Shown: positions 25,171-36,058, counted from the first letter of the stretch. The stretch is DNA of 64,000 nt from an uncultured Verrucomicrobiota bacterium (GCA_903922605.1 CAIXUG010000030.1:1-64000); one strand, 5' to 3'. The notes: a model not told the origin generated them from the sequence alone. A program made the numbers and translations.

Positions 25171-28100
25171 TCATTCATCGAGCGCCATTTCCTTCCCGCG
25201 GATCTCGCGGAACTGCCGGCTCTTCACGATCGTCTCGATGGCCGCACCGACGCGGTAGCCGTTCGCCTTGAGTTGGGCGCGCATCTCGGCGATGAGCGGG
25301 CCGTCGGAGAGCTGTACCGAACGGCCGAGCGCGTAGCCGAGGAGCTTGCGGCAGAACTGCTTTTCGATGGCGTCGCGGCGCTTGGTGAGCAGGTAATCGC
25401 GCAGGCCGTCGAGGCCCTCGAACTGCGCGCCGTCCATCGTCTTGCCATGGGTGTCGATGGGGCGGTCGCCCAGATCGCGGTCGCGGTGGCGGCCGATCGC
25501 GTCGAAGCCCTCCAGCGAAAATCCGAAGCCGTCGATGCGGATGTGGCAGGTCGCACAACGCGGGTCGCTGCTGTGCTTTTCGGTAAGCTGGCGGACGGTC
25601 AGCGTTTCGGTCGCCTCGTCCTCGGGCAGGCGGGGGACATCCTTCGGCGGACGCGGCAGCTTCTCGCCGAGGATAACCTCGCTCAGCCAGTTGCCGCGCA
25701 GGATCGGACTCGTGCGTGAGGCGCCGGACTGCTTCGAGAGCGTGGTCGCCTGGGCGAGAATGCCGCCACGGGAGAACTGCCTCACGCCCTCAACCCGTTG
25801 CCAGTCGTTGCTGCCGGCGAATTTCACCCCGGTGATCCCGTAGTGTTTGGCCAGGGGCTCGTTCACGAAGGCATAGTCGGCATTGAGGATGCTCGGTACC
25901 GGCCGGTCGCTCTGGAAGAAGTCGGTGAAGAAGCGGATCGACTCCTCGTACATGTCGCCGCGCAGAGCCGCGAAGGTCGGGAAGTGCCGCTCACTCTTCT
26001 CACTCAGCTGATCGAAGTCGTAGATGTGCAACCAGGCGCACGCGAACTCCGTGGCAAGGCGGCGGACGTGCGGGGAACCCAACAACCGGCGGGTCTGCGC
26101 GGCCAGCACCGTCGGGTCGTGCAGCCGACCGCGCGCGGCGAGGTCGCGCAACTCCGGATCCGGCTCCGAGGACCACAGGAAGTAGCTCAACCGGCTGGCG
26201 AGCTCGTCGTCACTGATCGGCACCTGTGCCACACCCGGGCCCGGTGTTTCAGCGTGGTACAGAAACGCCGGCGCCACCAGCACACGGGCGAGCAGCAGCC
26301 GGATCGCCTCGTCATGGGGCATTCCCTCGTCACGCAACCTGCCATAAAGCCCCTTCAGCTCGCCTTTTTCGGCGTCGTTCAGCGGATGGCGGTAGGCGCG
26401 ATCGGCAAACTCCAGCACCGCGTCGAGGTGGCGCGGCTGGGCATTCGTCAGCGTCTGCCGGAATGCGGCCGCCCGCTGCTTGATCGGCTCGCGCAGGGGT
26501 TCGAAGACCTTGGGGTCGGCATCCTGCGTGGCGAACTGCCAGAGCTGCTCGAAGGCATCCACGAGGGCGAAGGCATCCTGGCTGACGAAGTGCAGCTCGT
26601 CCCAGAGACGGTTGAGCTTGGCCTGCTCGGCGTCGTTCAGCATGAGGCGCGCGAGTTGGTCGTCTTCGCGGTAGTACAGGGTGAGCGTGACCGCCTCATC
26701 CACCGGCACGATCTTGGTATAGCACAGCGCGGCGGGGAACAGTTGGCGAAATCCATCCAGGGCGGCCTCGATGCGTTTCCGGGCGGCGCTGCCGTCATTC
26801 ACCACGATGGGCGCGGCGTAGCTGACCGGCTTGTCGGGATCGGTCCAGACGCCTTTCCCAACCTGCTTGGTCGCGACGCTCGCCACCAAGGAATTGGTCC
26901 CGGCGGGTTTGGTCGTGAGCACCTGGAGTTGGACGCTGCCTTCGGCTCCCGCCTGCGTGTCCAGCCGGCCCGTCGTGACAAACTCGTAGCCGGCCACGAG
27001 ATCGGCCGGCAGCTCGATTTCGAGGGCGGCCGGAGCCCGCATCGCCAGGCTGGCGGCATCGATGGGCTGGCCACCGGGGTTCTGGCCGAACAGCGCGGGA
27101 TCAAGTCCAGGCAGGGCTGGTACAGCAGGCAGGGCTCCGTTGTTGCCAGTTTTTTTGCGCTTCGAGGCTTTGGCCGATTCGACGGCCTTGTCCGGTTTCG
27201 CGGAGACCACGGCGGCCGTATGCGGCACCGCGCTCAGGAGCGGTCCACCGAGCGAGGCGAGTTGCCGGTACAGCGCGGCGTCCGGCGAATCCTTCACCAA
27301 TCCGGCTCCTCCGCTGAGCAGGAGTTGTTGCACGGCGGCGGCGAGCTTTTGCTTCGCCTCCCCGCTAGCGGCGGTGCGCCATCGCGCGAGCAGCGAATCG
27401 GCGGGGACCACCGGCCCGAATTCGGGGCCGCCCTTGTCGGGCTCGGTGTAGAAATGCCAGATGTTCGCGGTACCGAAGCGGTCGGCGTGCGGATTGCCCG
27501 CGAGCACGTCGGGCGAAATGTCCTGCGAAAGATCCCATTCGCGGCCGTCACCACCGATCGTGGTGAGCGTGAGGTCCACGGCCGTCGTGTCACACGAGTG
27601 GTTGCCATCGCGCGGGCCAATGACCACCGAGATGAGATCGCCCGGCCGCACGGCCACGTTCTCAAACGGCCCCACATTGACTAGCCGACCGCCCTCCGAG
27701 ATTCCGGCGGCCAATCGTTGGCGGTTCGCGCCCCGGCGCAGCTCCAGCGACCAGGTCACGCCGTTGCCGCATTCCGGATGCGCGTGCTGCACCTTCGCCG
27801 TGACTCGCAGCGTGGCGGCCACCGGACTACGCCAGCCGACCACGGCATCCAAGGTCGGCGACGGATGCACCACAATCCCGTGCGCCTTCAAATTCTGGGG
27901 GATGCGCAGGTTCTGATCGGAGGCATTCGCCAGCAGCAACGGCGTATCGGAGCTGCCCCAACCATTGACGAAGTCACGGTCGGTTACCTTCGTCAGCTTG
28001 GTGGTGAAGTACCCCTTGATCGCCACCGGTTCGGTCGCGCCAATTCCGAGATAGGTCAACCAAGCGGTAAGGTCGGCGGCGGCGACACCGTGTTGGCGAG

Positions 28101-29511
28101 CCAAGTTCGCGACATCGCCGCCAGTGGCGGAGGCTTCCAGTTCGGCCGCCGCATCCAATGCGTGTGCGGTGGTCGAAAACATCTGGGCGCGACGCTCGGT
28201 CAGTTCATGGGCGACGGCCCGGACATCCCGCAGCAGCAGATCGGGGCGGCCAGGCGCCATGAAGCGCGGCTGGTCCCAGACCAAGAAGTCGTGGTCGCTG
28301 CCGTCGCCCGCGTCTGAGGCAACGAGGTAGAGCGAGACGTCTTTGCCCTCAGGCGGCACCGGCAGCTTAAGCCGCACTTCCTGCTTCGCCGCGAGGGGGC
28401 TGACCGGCTCCATCCACGCCTTGGGACCACCGGCCTTGCCAATGTGGCCGACGGTGCTGAATTTCCAGAGCGCCTTCTGCCAGTCGGCGATGCCGGCAGC
28501 GAGGGTGGAGACGTCGTTCGTGGTCGCCGTCTTCCACCGCGTGCGGACGGGATCGAGCACGAGAGATGGTTCAGGACTGGTCAGGGCGGTCCACAGGGTG
28601 CCGAGATATTTGGGCGACAGACCGTGCGCGGCTGATACCGAGGCGATCGCCGCGTCACGAGCCTTGCTACGCGCTGCTTCGCCACCGGATTTGGGCGCAC
28701 GTCGCAGCGCCTCGCGCAGCTCCAGCGTCGCCGACAGATACTTCTCCAGCGGCACACGGCCCCCTTCGTTCGTCTCGAAGATGATGCCCTGGAGGTTCAC
28801 CTTGTCGCCGCCGCGCGGGTCCGTGTACTGGCGATAAAACCCACGGATCTCAACCAACAGATCTTCCGTCCAGTCGCGTCGTGAGGCTTTCGGGGAAAAG
28901 CGGATGCCATCCGGTAGCAGGACGGCGTGGCTGGCGACAGTCTTGCCCGCGTCGAGGTATTTGGTGATCAACGACGGCGACATCACGAGCGAGTTGCCGA
29001 CGTTCATGAACCCCTCGCCCGAGGCGCCATCCACGGGGAACTCGCGGACCGGATCCAGCGAGTCCACGCCGGTCAGGTCGCGGACGGTGTAGGTGTATTC
29101 GGCATTCGAGAGCCGGCGGAGCACCACCGGCCCGGGATCACCCGCCCGGGCGCGGGCGATGTCGTCGAGGGCGGCATTGACCCAGGCCAGAAGCTGTTCG
29201 CGCTGGGGCGCGGTAGGCTGGGGCTTTTCCTTCGGCGGCATCTCGCCGGCGGACACCTGCTCCACGACGCCCTGCCAGATCTTGGGATGCTTCCGCACCG
29301 CCTCCAGCGAGGTGAACGGCTCCAAATCCAGGTCGCCCTTATGCTTCTCGGTCGAATGGCACTTGAGGCAGTACTCGGTGAGCAGGGGCTTCACCTCACG
29401 CTCGAACACCGCCGAACCACCCGCCTCGGACTCCGCGCCGAGCACCGCCGGGAGCCACCAGGGCGCCAACAACAGCAGGGTTCGCAGCGTGCGAGGAAGG
29501 GCGTTTGTCAT
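25171..29511 (-). CDS. Very long DUF1587/1592/1588/1595/1585 cytochrome-like protein
   Basis: This exported protein (1,446 residues from the ATG at 29511) has a signal peptide ending near VLGA and an N-terminal haem motif CLKCH (residues 48-52) of the PSCyt1 type. A DUF1587 block (RRLSNAEYTYTVRDLTGVDS) follows, and near the C-terminus come DUF1592, DUF1588 and DUF1585 regions with LSYFLWSSEPDPELRDLAAR, a second haem motif CATCH (1319-1323) and KQFCRKLLGYALGR. The family usually measures about 700-1,100 residues; the extra length is a central region (about 190-850) with beta-rich PSD-like segments. It probably carries c-type haem in the periplasm, partner of the DUF1552 protein. Confidence 0.9.
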   Translation of the reverse strand: MTNALPRTLRTLLLLAPWWLPAVLGAESEAGGSAVFEREVKPLLTEYCLKCHSTEKHKGDLDLEPFTSLEAVRKHPKIWQGVVEQVSAGEMPPKEKPQPTAPQREQLLAWVNAALDDIARARAGDPGPVVLRRLSNAEYTYTVRDLTGVDSLDPVREFPVDGASGEGFMNVGNSLVMSPSLITKYLDAGKTVASHAVLLPDGIRFSPKASRRDWTEDLLVEIRGFYRQYTDPRGGDKVNLQGIIFETNEGGRVPLEKYLSATLELREALRRAPKSGGEAARSKARDAAIASVSAAHGLSPKYLGTLWTALTSPEPSLVLDPVRTRWKTATTNDVSTLAAGIADWQKALWKFSTVGHIGKAGGPKAWMEPVSPLAAKQEVRLKLPVPPEGKDVSLYLVASDAGDGSDHDFLVWDQPRFMAPGRPDLLLRDVRAVAHELTERRAQMFSTTAHALDAAAELEASATGGDVANLARQHGVAAADLTAWLTYLGIGATEPVAIKGYFTTKLTKVTDRDFVNGWGSSDTPLLLANASDQNLRIPQNLKAHGIVVHPSPTLDAVVGWRSPVAATLRVTAKVQHAHPECGNGVTWSLELRRGANRQRLAAGISEGGRLVNVGPFENVAVRPGDLISVVIGPRDGNHSCDTTAVDLTLTTIGGDGREWDLSQDISPDVLAGNPHADRFGTANIWHFYTEPDKGGPEFGPVVPADSLLARWRTAASGEAKQKLAAAVQQLLLSGGAGLVKDSPDAALYRQLASLGGPLLSAVPHTAAVVSAKPDKAVESAKASKRKKTGNNGALPAVPALPGLDPALFGQNPGGQPIDAASLAMRAPAALEIELPADLVAGYEFVTTGRLDTQAGAEGSVQLQVLTTKPAGTNSLVASVATKQVGKGVWTDPDKPVSYAAPIVVNDGSAARKRIEAALDGFRQLFPAALCYTKIVPVDEAVTLTLYYREDDQLARLMLNDAEQAKLNRLWDELHFVSQDAFALVDAFEQLWQFATQDADPKVFEPLREPIKQRAAAFRQTLTNAQPRHLDAVLEFADRAYRHPLNDAEKGELKGLYGRLRDEGMPHDEAIRLLLARVLVAPAFLYHAETPGPGVAQVPISDDELASRLSYFLWSSEPDPELRDLAARGRLHDPTVLAAQTRRLLGSPHVRRLATEFACAWLHIYDFDQLSEKSERHFPTFAALRGDMYEESIRFFTDFFQSDRPVPSILNADYAFVNEPLAKHYGITGVKFAGSNDWQRVEGVRQFSRGGILAQATTLSKQSGASRTSPILRGNWLSEVILGEKLPRPPKDVPRLPEDEATETLTVRQLTEKHSSDPRCATCHIRIDGFGFSLEGFDAIGRHRDRDLGDRPIDTHGKTMDGAQFEGLDGLRDYLLTKRRDAIEKQFCRKLLGYALGRSVQLSDGPLIAEMRAQLKANGYRVGAAIETIVKSRQFREIRGKEMALDE

Positions 29512-29818
29512 GAGGTTTTTCGGCTCGTCGTAAACTTGGGGAGGAACGGCCAAATTCCTATTCCTTCGCCCGAGTCACGTCGAGCCACATCCGACGGCAA
29601 CCGGCGCAGGTTCTTCAAAATGGGATGGCCCGGCCGGAAACGAAGCATTCATCGACAAGGAACCGTCTTTGCAGGAGCCTGACCGCACTGCATTGCCCAT
29701 GAAAACCGGCCATCAGCACAGGCGGGCGACCAGGCCATTCGCCCAGAAACTCCGGCGTCCCGCCCTCCGCTGATCGCAGGCCCAATCCCACCTTCTGCAA
29801 CCCCTCCTGAATTCAGCC
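29512..29818. other. Divergent intergenic region, no clear signal
   Basis: About 307 bases separate the divergent DUF1592 and lpxD genes and should contain both promoters. I see no convincing gene, repeat or promoter consensus in it. Confidence 0.5.
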
Positions 29819-30847
29819 ATGCCTTTCACCGCCGCTCAGATTGCCGAACACGTCCGGGGCGAAGTCCTCGGTGACGCCACCGTTCTCATCACCGGCCTGG
29901 CCGCTGCCGATCAGTCGCAAGCCGGGGACCTCACCTTCGCTGAAAAGGAGACTTACTTTGCCGCTGCCGAGCAGAGCGCCGCCGCCGCCATCCTGGTTTC
30001 CGGTCCGTTTACCTCGGCAACCAAGGTCGTCATCCGCGTGGCGAATGCGCGCATCGCGGTCGCCCGGCTGCTGCCGCTGTTTCATCCGGCGGATCCGGTT
30101 GTCGCCGGCATCCACCCCAGCGCGGTCGTGGCGGCCTCGGCCCAAGTCGACCCGTCTGCCCAGGTCGGACCGGGCTGCGTGCTGGCCGAGGGGGTCCGCG
30201 TCGGAGCGCGCTCCGTGCTGATGGGCGGGAACCACCTCGGGCAGAACGCGGTCGTAGGCGAGGACACGACGCTGTTCCCCAACGTCGTCCTGTATTCCCG
30301 CACGCAGATCGGCAATCGCGTGAGCATCCATGCCGGCACGGTGATTGGGTCTGATGGTTACGGGTATGTATTCGACGAGGGCCGTCACCGGAAGGTGCTC
30401 CAGGTTGGCAACGTAGTAATCCATGACGACGTCGAAATTGGGGCCAACGCCGCCGTGGATCGCGCGGCGCTCGGCTCCACCGTCATCGGCCAGGGCACCA
30501 AGATCGACAACCTGGTCCATGTCGCCCACAACGTCGCCATCGGCAGACATTGCCTGGCCATGGGGCAGAGCGGTATTGCGGGCAGCACCCGGCTGGGTGA
30601 CTACTGCGTGATCGCCTCGCAGTCCGGCATCGCCGGCCACCTCAAACTCGGTCCCCAGGCGACCGTTGGCGCGCAATCCGGCGTGATGCGCGACGTCGGC
30701 CCCGGGGAGACGGTGCTGGGCAGTCCCGCCATGCCCGACAAGCAGACCAAGCGTCAATGGGTGGCCGCCATGCAGCTCCCCGACATGGTGCGCCGCCTGC
30801 GGGAGCTGGAAAAACAGGTGGCGGAACTGGCGGCAAAGGCGGGTTGA
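29819..30847 (+). CDS. lpxD: UDP-3-O-(3-hydroxyacyl)glucosamine N-acyltransferase LpxD
   Basis: LpxD adds the second hydroxyacyl chain in lipid A synthesis. The 342-residue protein has the N-terminal uridine-binding domain ([35 protein letters not shown]) and a left-handed beta-helix of hexapeptide repeats from about residue 100 to 310. The catalytic His lies in [17 protein letters not shown]. The short C-terminal helix ends [11 protein letters not shown]. Length is normal. It stands alone, without fabZ or lpxA beside it. ATG start. Confidence 0.97.
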   Translation: MPFTAAQIAEHVRGEVLGDATVLITGLAAADQSQAGDLTFAEKETYFAAAEQSAAAAILVSGPFTSATKVVIRVANARIAVARLLPLFHPADPVVAGIHPSAVVAASAQVDPSAQVGPGCVLAEGVRVGARSVLMGGNHLGQNAVVGEDTTLFPNVVLYSRTQIGNRVSIHAGTVIGSDGYGYVFDEGRHRKVLQVGNVVIHDDVEIGANAAVDRAALGSTVIGQGTKIDNLVHVAHNVAIGRHCLAMGQSGIAGSTRLGDYCVIASQSGIAGHLKLGPQATVGAQSGVMRDVGPGETVLGSPAMPDKQTKRQWVAAMQLPDMVRRLRELEKQVAELAAKAG

Positions 30848-31008
30848 GCGGCCGCCCCGTAAGAGAAGAGGTGACGGGTCTCACTCTGGTCCTGGGTGAA
30901 GCTCGCTGCGCGGCGGCGGCTGGGGCTGCTGCGGACGGGGCTCAGGGAACGCGCCACTTCGCAAAGGGTCGTTCCAAGATTGGCTTTTCGCGGACAACAA
31001 CTGCCCGG

Positions 31009-34000
31009 TCACGGTATCACGGTGATGGTGCGTGAAATCGTCCAATGACAATCTGGCGGCACGAAATAATCGAAGAAAACATCGTAAACGCCAGGCGTCG
31101 TCGGTTTTCCACTCAAAAACACCTCCGTCCAATTGCTGTTTTTCAGATTGTCGTCGGATTTGAGATTCATTCCGGGTATCGGTGACGTTCCGAAGGCTGT
31201 TCCTCGTATGGTAAAACTACCCTGAGGTGGGAACCCTCCTTGAGATTGATACTGACTATTGCCAATTTTCCACGTTAGCGGGGGGCGGGTTTCACTTTTT
31301 GGACAATTAAAGACCGGCCCGACCCAGGTCACAGAAGCGGTGCTGCGATTGGCTCCTGGGGGTGACCCTTTTATGGGTGGACTGGTTGGTGGGATAATTG
31401 GCGGAGCACCGGGCGGATCCCCCATTGGCTTCGCGCCAGCCGGCTTGATTCGGGATCGACCAGCAAGGGAAGGAGCCGCCGTGGTCGGAAAATCACTCGA
31501 ACTGGTGGAACCCGCGATGTAAGCCGTGTCGAAGTCCAACGCAATGGCGTTGCCCTGGTCCGCGCCGGAACCACCCAGATAGGTGGAGGAATAAAGCTGG
31601 CCGTCGGGCGACAAGCTGGCGACGAAGCCGTCGCGTCCGCCGGCAAAGCCGGCATAGACGGTGGCGGGATCTGCGGGATTGACGGCCACCGCGTTGATCG
31701 TGTCGCCGGGGAAGCCAACAGCGTACCAGATATTGCCGCCGTCGGTGCTTTTGAGCACACCCTCGCCGCTGGCCTCGTCGGTGCCCAGAAATAGGGTCGG
31801 CACAGCCGGCGAGCTCCCGGTCGAGCGCAGACGGAAATATCCCTGCGTGTCGGACAGGGGGATGGTCACGACGTTGTTGCCGTTGTCCACGACCGGCGAA
31901 GTCACCACGCCCTGCCAGTCGGCCGAGTTCAGCGACGGCGTGGATTCCAGAGCGTAACCGGCAAAGGAAGCGGGCCAGGAGAAGCTGGCAGTGTTGCCCG
32001 AGAGGCCGATACCCAAGGCCGGCATCGAGGCCGAGGCCGACGGCGCGGCCACTGCCAGCGCCGTGAATTGGAGGCCAAGGGACTCAAGCAGTTGTGACCA
32101 GTGGCCGCCGCCATCGGCGCTGACCTCCAGAGCGGAGGAGCTGATACCGTCGCCCAGCATCGCATAAATCATCGAGGAGCCGGCGGCCAGCGCCACGACC
32201 GGTCCCGTCGGCAGACCGCCGCCGAGAACGGTCCAGTTGCCGCCGCCATCGGTGCTCTTGAACAGGCTGGCACTGAAAAGATTGTCCACCCCGGCATAGA
32301 CGTTGGACGGATTTTGCGGATCCACCAGCAGCGCGCGAACATTCATATTGTTCAAGCCGTTGGTGATGAGGTTCCAACTGTTCCCGCCGTCGGTGCTCTT
32401 GAAGGCACCCTTGGAAGAAGTCCCGAGGTAGAGCGTCGTGGGCGTGACCGGGTCAACGGCCACGGTCTGAACAATCGCTGTGGCCGGCAGACCATTGGTG
32501 CCAGAAGTCCAGTGGGCGGCGCCATCGGTCGTCTTGAAAACCGCGCCGTAGCCGCCGGCATAGAGCGTGCCCGGATGCAGCGGATCCAGCGCCAGCAGAC
32601 TGCCGTCCGGATTGAAACCCGCGGGGACGTAGCCCAGGCCGCTGCTCATCAAAGCCCAATGCGCGCCGCCATCGGTGCTCTTGAAAACACCCGGCTCATA
32701 GCCGCTCGCCGCCAGAACATAGATGACCGAAGCGTCTGAAGGATCCACTTCAATGGAATAAATGATCCCGCTGGTCAGGCCGGAGTTGCTGAAGTTCCAC
32801 GAACTCGCGCCATCGGTGGATTTGAACAGGCCCTGATAGCCGGTGGGTTGGACGGCATCCACCAGCGGAAAGTCGGGCGAGTCCGTGAAGCCGGTGACGA
32901 CGACGGCCCCGTCCTCCGGGCGAACCGCGATACCGTTGATCTGCTCATCGCCGCTGCCGCCGAGGTAGGTGCAATAAATCAGGTTGGTTCCGGTGGCATC
33001 AAACGCCGCGACGAAGCCGTCGCCAATGTGGGGGCCACCGCCAAAAGCAGGCTGGAAGGCGTTGGTGATCGGCAAACCGCCGCCGAAATCGCCACCGTCG
33101 CTGCCGGCGACATAAACATTGTCATTGAAATCAACTCCGATGGCCCGGCCGAAGTCACCCTGTCCGCCGCCAAGATAAGTGGAGTAAACGAGGCTGCCCG
33201 CCGGATCGAACTTCGTGATAAAGGCGGCTCCAAACAGGTCGTAATAGGATGTGCCATTGGTCGGCTGAAACGCGTTCAGCACCGGGAAATTGGTCGAGTA
33301 GGTCCAGCCGGTGACAAAGGCGTTGCCGTCAAAATCCACCGCCAGCGCCCCGCCAAAATGAGCGATGACATAGGAGGGCAGGCCAACGAGGAGGGACACG
33401 CCGTTGTTTTCAGAACCGCTGCCTCCCAGGTAGGTCGAATAGGTCAGAGTGCCGCCATCCGCACCCAGCCTCGCGACAAAGGCGTCGCCGGTGCCGCCAT
33501 AGGCCGGTTGCGCGGCGTTGGCTGTCGGGAAGTTGGTGGACTGGGTGTAGCCGGTGATGATGGCGTCGCCATTGGTGGCGAGCGCGATGGCATTGGCGGC
33601 ATCGAACCCGGTGCCGCCGAGGAAGGTGGAATAGAGGAGGGCGTTCCCGGCAGGATTCAGCTTCGTGACAAAGGCGTCGATGCCGCCGCCATGGATGGGC
33701 TGCAAGGCATTGGCCGTCGGAAAATTCGTCGCGCCGGTATAACCGGTCACAACGGCATCGCCCTCGGCATCTACCGCGATGCCCTGGCCGGAACTGTAAG
33801 CATCGATGTGGCCGAAAGCACCGCCGCCGAGAAAGGTGGAATAGACGATGGCACCGTTCGTGTCGAATTTGGTGACGAAGACATCCTGGGTGCCGAGAAA
33901 GCCGGCTTGCACGGCGTTGACGATCGGAAAGTCGGCCGCAGTGGTGTTGCCGGTGACATAGACGTTGCCTTGCGCATCCAGCGCGATGGCCAGCGCCTGA

Positions 34001-34755
34001 TTCAGACCGCCGCCCCCGAACGTCGCGGAATAAGACAGCACGGGATCAATGATGAGCGGCCGGGTGCGGTCATAGTCGGCCACCCGAAAGCCAACCTGCC
34101 TGTCCGGGCGGAGGATGTAGTCGCCCACGAGCAGCTTTCGCGAACCGTTGACCTCCTGATAGACCACCGGCCTGTGCTGGCGGACCAGATCGCCCGGCAG
34201 TTGCAACAACAGGTCGCCGTTGGCCTCGAGGCTGATCGCTTCTGCGCCGGCAAATTCCAGGGCGATCAGGTTCGGGTCGGCGCCGGGATGGACGACGAAG
34301 TCGTATTCCAGCTTCTGCTGGTTGCCGTAATAGACCAGATCCACGCCCGGATAAACGTCGCCATATCTCACCTTGGCGAACGTCGGTGCGTTCGTGCGCC
34401 AGCGGCCGGGATCATTGCCGCCGAAATAATTCGCCCGGCCCGGCAACAGGTCGAGACCCTCCAGTTGCGGATGGGGATTTGCACCGGGAAGCTTCAACCG
34501 CAAGACACCCGGTTCGCTTCCCTGACCGCTTTTCTGAAGCGTGAGCCAGGCTTCGTTGCCTGTCAGCAGGAGGTTCCCATTGCGCCCGTGGGCCAGGAAT
34601 TCAACCGCCGGATCCGCCTGGCCGATGTTGGCCTCGAAACTGATCGGCGGATTCGTATGGGCGGCATTCAAATGACTTCGCGGCGGCAGAATGTCCGACG
34701 TGAAACAGCGGGTGGAGATGACGACGGCGGCACAGAACAGAACCCAGATCCTCAT
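31009..34755 (-). CDS. Large exported SBBP / BNR-repeat surface protein
   Basis: The 1,248-residue protein has a signal peptide, then the conserved N-terminal domain found with SBBP proteins (SFEANIGQADPAVEFLAHGR, VYPGVDLVYYGNQQKLEYDF). Around six to eight SBBP beta-propeller repeats follow (LVYSTYLGGG, GNAFVTGWTYSTNFP), then BNR/sortilin-like STDGG repeats (about residues 640-880). A final beta domain follows a Pro-rich linker near 1080. It is probably a surface or secreted binding protein; the ligand is unknown. A strong ribosome binding site (GGGGAGG) precedes the ATG. It lies downstream of sbp, 289 bases away, with no obvious shared transcript. Confidence 0.85.
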   Translation of the reverse strand: MRIWVLFCAAVVISTRCFTSDILPPRSHLNAAHTNPPISFEANIGQADPAVEFLAHGRNGNLLLTGNEAWLTLQKSGQGSEPGVLRLKLPGANPHPQLEGLDLLPGRANYFGGNDPGRWRTNAPTFAKVRYGDVYPGVDLVYYGNQQKLEYDFVVHPGADPNLIALEFAGAEAISLEANGDLLLQLPGDLVRQHRPVVYQEVNGSRKLLVGDYILRPDRQVGFRVADYDRTRPLIIDPVLSYSATFGGGGLNQALAIALDAQGNVYVTGNTTAADFPIVNAVQAGFLGTQDVFVTKFDTNGAIVYSTFLGGGAFGHIDAYSSGQGIAVDAEGDAVVTGYTGATNFPTANALQPIHGGGIDAFVTKLNPAGNALLYSTFLGGTGFDAANAIALATNGDAIITGYTQSTNFPTANAAQPAYGGTGDAFVARLGADGGTLTYSTYLGGSGSENNGVSLLVGLPSYVIAHFGGALAVDFDGNAFVTGWTYSTNFPVLNAFQPTNGTSYYDLFGAAFITKFDPAGSLVYSTYLGGGQGDFGRAIGVDFNDNVYVAGSDGGDFGGGLPITNAFQPAFGGGPHIGDGFVAAFDATGTNLIYCTYLGGSGDEQINGIAVRPEDGAVVVTGFTDSPDFPLVDAVQPTGYQGLFKSTDGASSWNFSNSGLTSGIIYSIEVDPSDASVIYVLAASGYEPGVFKSTDGGAHWALMSSGLGYVPAGFNPDGSLLALDPLHPGTLYAGGYGAVFKTTDGAAHWTSGTNGLPATAIVQTVAVDPVTPTTLYLGTSSKGAFKSTDGGNSWNLITNGLNNMNVRALLVDPQNPSNVYAGVDNLFSASLFKSTDGGGNWTVLGGGLPTGPVVALAAGSSMIYAMLGDGISSSALEVSADGGGHWSQLLESLGLQFTALAVAAPSASASMPALGIGLSGNTASFSWPASFAGYALESTPSLNSADWQGVVTSPVVDNGNNVVTIPLSDTQGYFRLRSTGSSPAVPTLFLGTDEASGEGVLKSTDGGNIWYAVGFPGDTINAVAVNPADPATVYAGFAGGRDGFVASLSPDGQLYSSTYLGGSGADQGNAIALDFDTAYIAGSTSSSDFPTTAAPSLAGRSRIKPAGAKPMGDPPGAPPIIPPTSPPIKGSPPGANRSTASVTWVGPVFNCPKSETRPPLTWKIGNSQYQSQGGFPPQGSFTIRGTAFGTSPIPGMNLKSDDNLKNSNWTEVFLSGKPTTPGVYDVFFDYFVPPDCHWTISRTITVIP

Positions 34756-35044
34756 GGTTTCCTCCCCTGGTTTTCCCGGTCGCCGGGATGTGCCGCACCC
34801 GGTGGCAGCGGAATTCCGCCGTGGCCGCCTTGCGGCAGCCGGGCAGTCGCAGCACGGGCGTGCATGGGAGGAGTTGGGCCGAAGCGGTCAGGCAATGCAA
34901 GCTGCTGTTCCTGGCCCCTTCAAACAGGGTCCCCAGCGGCCAGTTGAAAAGAAGCCAGAGAATCCGCAGGTCGTCCCCTCCCTCCATTCAAGGAGAGAGA
35001 ACACGCGTCGGACGAAGGCGTCGGATCCCGCGCGGAGAGTGGTG

Positions 35045-36058
35045 CTACGTTTTGTAAATCTGGTCGAACACGCCGCCGTCGCTGAAGTGGGTCTTCTGCG
35101 CGGCCGCCCAGCCGCCGAAGGTTTCGTCCACGGTGAGCAGTTGCAGCTCAGGGAACTGGTCCTTGTGGCGCGCGAGCACGTCGCGGTTGCTGGGGCGGAA
35201 ATAAAATTTCGCCGCCAGCTCCTGGCCCGGCTCGCTGTAGAGAAATTCAAGATAGGCCCGGGCCACCCTGGCCGTGTTGTGCTTGGTGACCACCTTGTCC
35301 ACCCAGACCACCGGATTCTCCGCGAGAATGCTGACGGATGGCACGATGACTTCAAACGCGTCGCTGCCGAATTCCTTGCGGATGGCGGCCACTTCGCTCT
35401 CGAAGGTCAGCAGAACGTCACCAATGCCGCGCTGAAGGAATGTCGTCGTCGCGCCCCGACCGCCGGTGTCCAGCACGGGGACGTTCTTGAATAGCACGGT
35501 GACAAATCCCTTCGCCTTGGCCTCATCCCCGCCGGGTTGTTTGAGCGCGTAGCCCCAGGCGGCCAGATAACTGTAGCGCCCGTTGCCGGAGGTCTTCGGG
35601 TTGGGGATGACCACCGAGACCCGTGGGCGCACCAGGTCCGGCCAGTCGCGGATGCCCTTCGGGTTTCCTTTGCGCACGATGAACAGGATCGTGGAGGTCG
35701 AGGGGGCGCTGTTGTGCGGTAGGCGTTGCGCCCAGTCTTTGGGGATGAGCCGCCCCTTCTCGAACAGCATGTCGATGTCGAGCGACTGGTTCATCGTAAC
35801 CAGGTCGGCGTCGAGCCCATCGATCACCGAGCGGGCCTGCTTGCTCGAACCGCCATGGGATTGGCGGATGGTGACCTTCTCCTTCGCGGTCTCAAGCCAG
35901 TGCTGCGCGAAGAGCTCGTTGTACTCCTTGTAAAACTCCCGGGTGACGTCGTACGAGACGTTCAGGATGGTGACGTCCGCGGAGAGGCTGCCGGGCAGCA
36001 GCAGGCCGGCAAAAACCAGCAGCGACAGGACGAAGCGGACGGGGATTTTCGTGCTCAT
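35045..36058 (-). CDS. sbp: Periplasmic sulfate-binding protein
   Basis: This 337-residue protein is the solute-binding component of sulfate/thiosulfate ABC uptake. After a signal peptide (to about residue 27) it shows the Sbp/CysP blocks IRQSHGGSSKQARSVIDGL, NPKTSGNGRYSYLAAWGYAL and RGATTTFLQRGIGDVLLTFE, which contact the anion in known structures. The mature chain has no Cys and two Met. No cysT, cysW or cysA permease gene is in the window. It lies 42 bases after the OprP-like porin gene and should share its transcript and the CTATTGAC dyad upstream. Confidence 0.95.
   Translation of the reverse strand: MSTKIPVRFVLSLLVFAGLLLPGSLSADVTILNVSYDVTREFYKEYNELFAQHWLETAKEKVTIRQSHGGSSKQARSVIDGLDADLVTMNQSLDIDMLFEKGRLIPKDWAQRLPHNSAPSTSTILFIVRKGNPKGIRDWPDLVRPRVSVVIPNPKTSGNGRYSYLAAWGYALKQPGGDEAKAKGFVTVLFKNVPVLDTGGRGATTTFLQRGIGDVLLTFESEVAAIRKEFGSDAFEVIVPSVSILAENPVVWVDKVVTKHNTARVARAYLEFLYSEPGQELAAKFYFRPSNRDVLARHKDQFPELQLLTVDETFGGWAAAQKTHFSDGGVFDQIYKT

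Noticed and set aside
25798-27684. Long plus-strand frame opposite the DUF1592 gene
   Set aside because: It is a shadow of the minus-strand gene, which has a signal peptide and CxxCH motifs; the plus-strand product shows nothing recognisable.
32848-34947. 700-codon plus-strand frame opposite the SBBP protein
   Set aside because: Composition and repeats simply mirror the SBBP repeats of the other strand.
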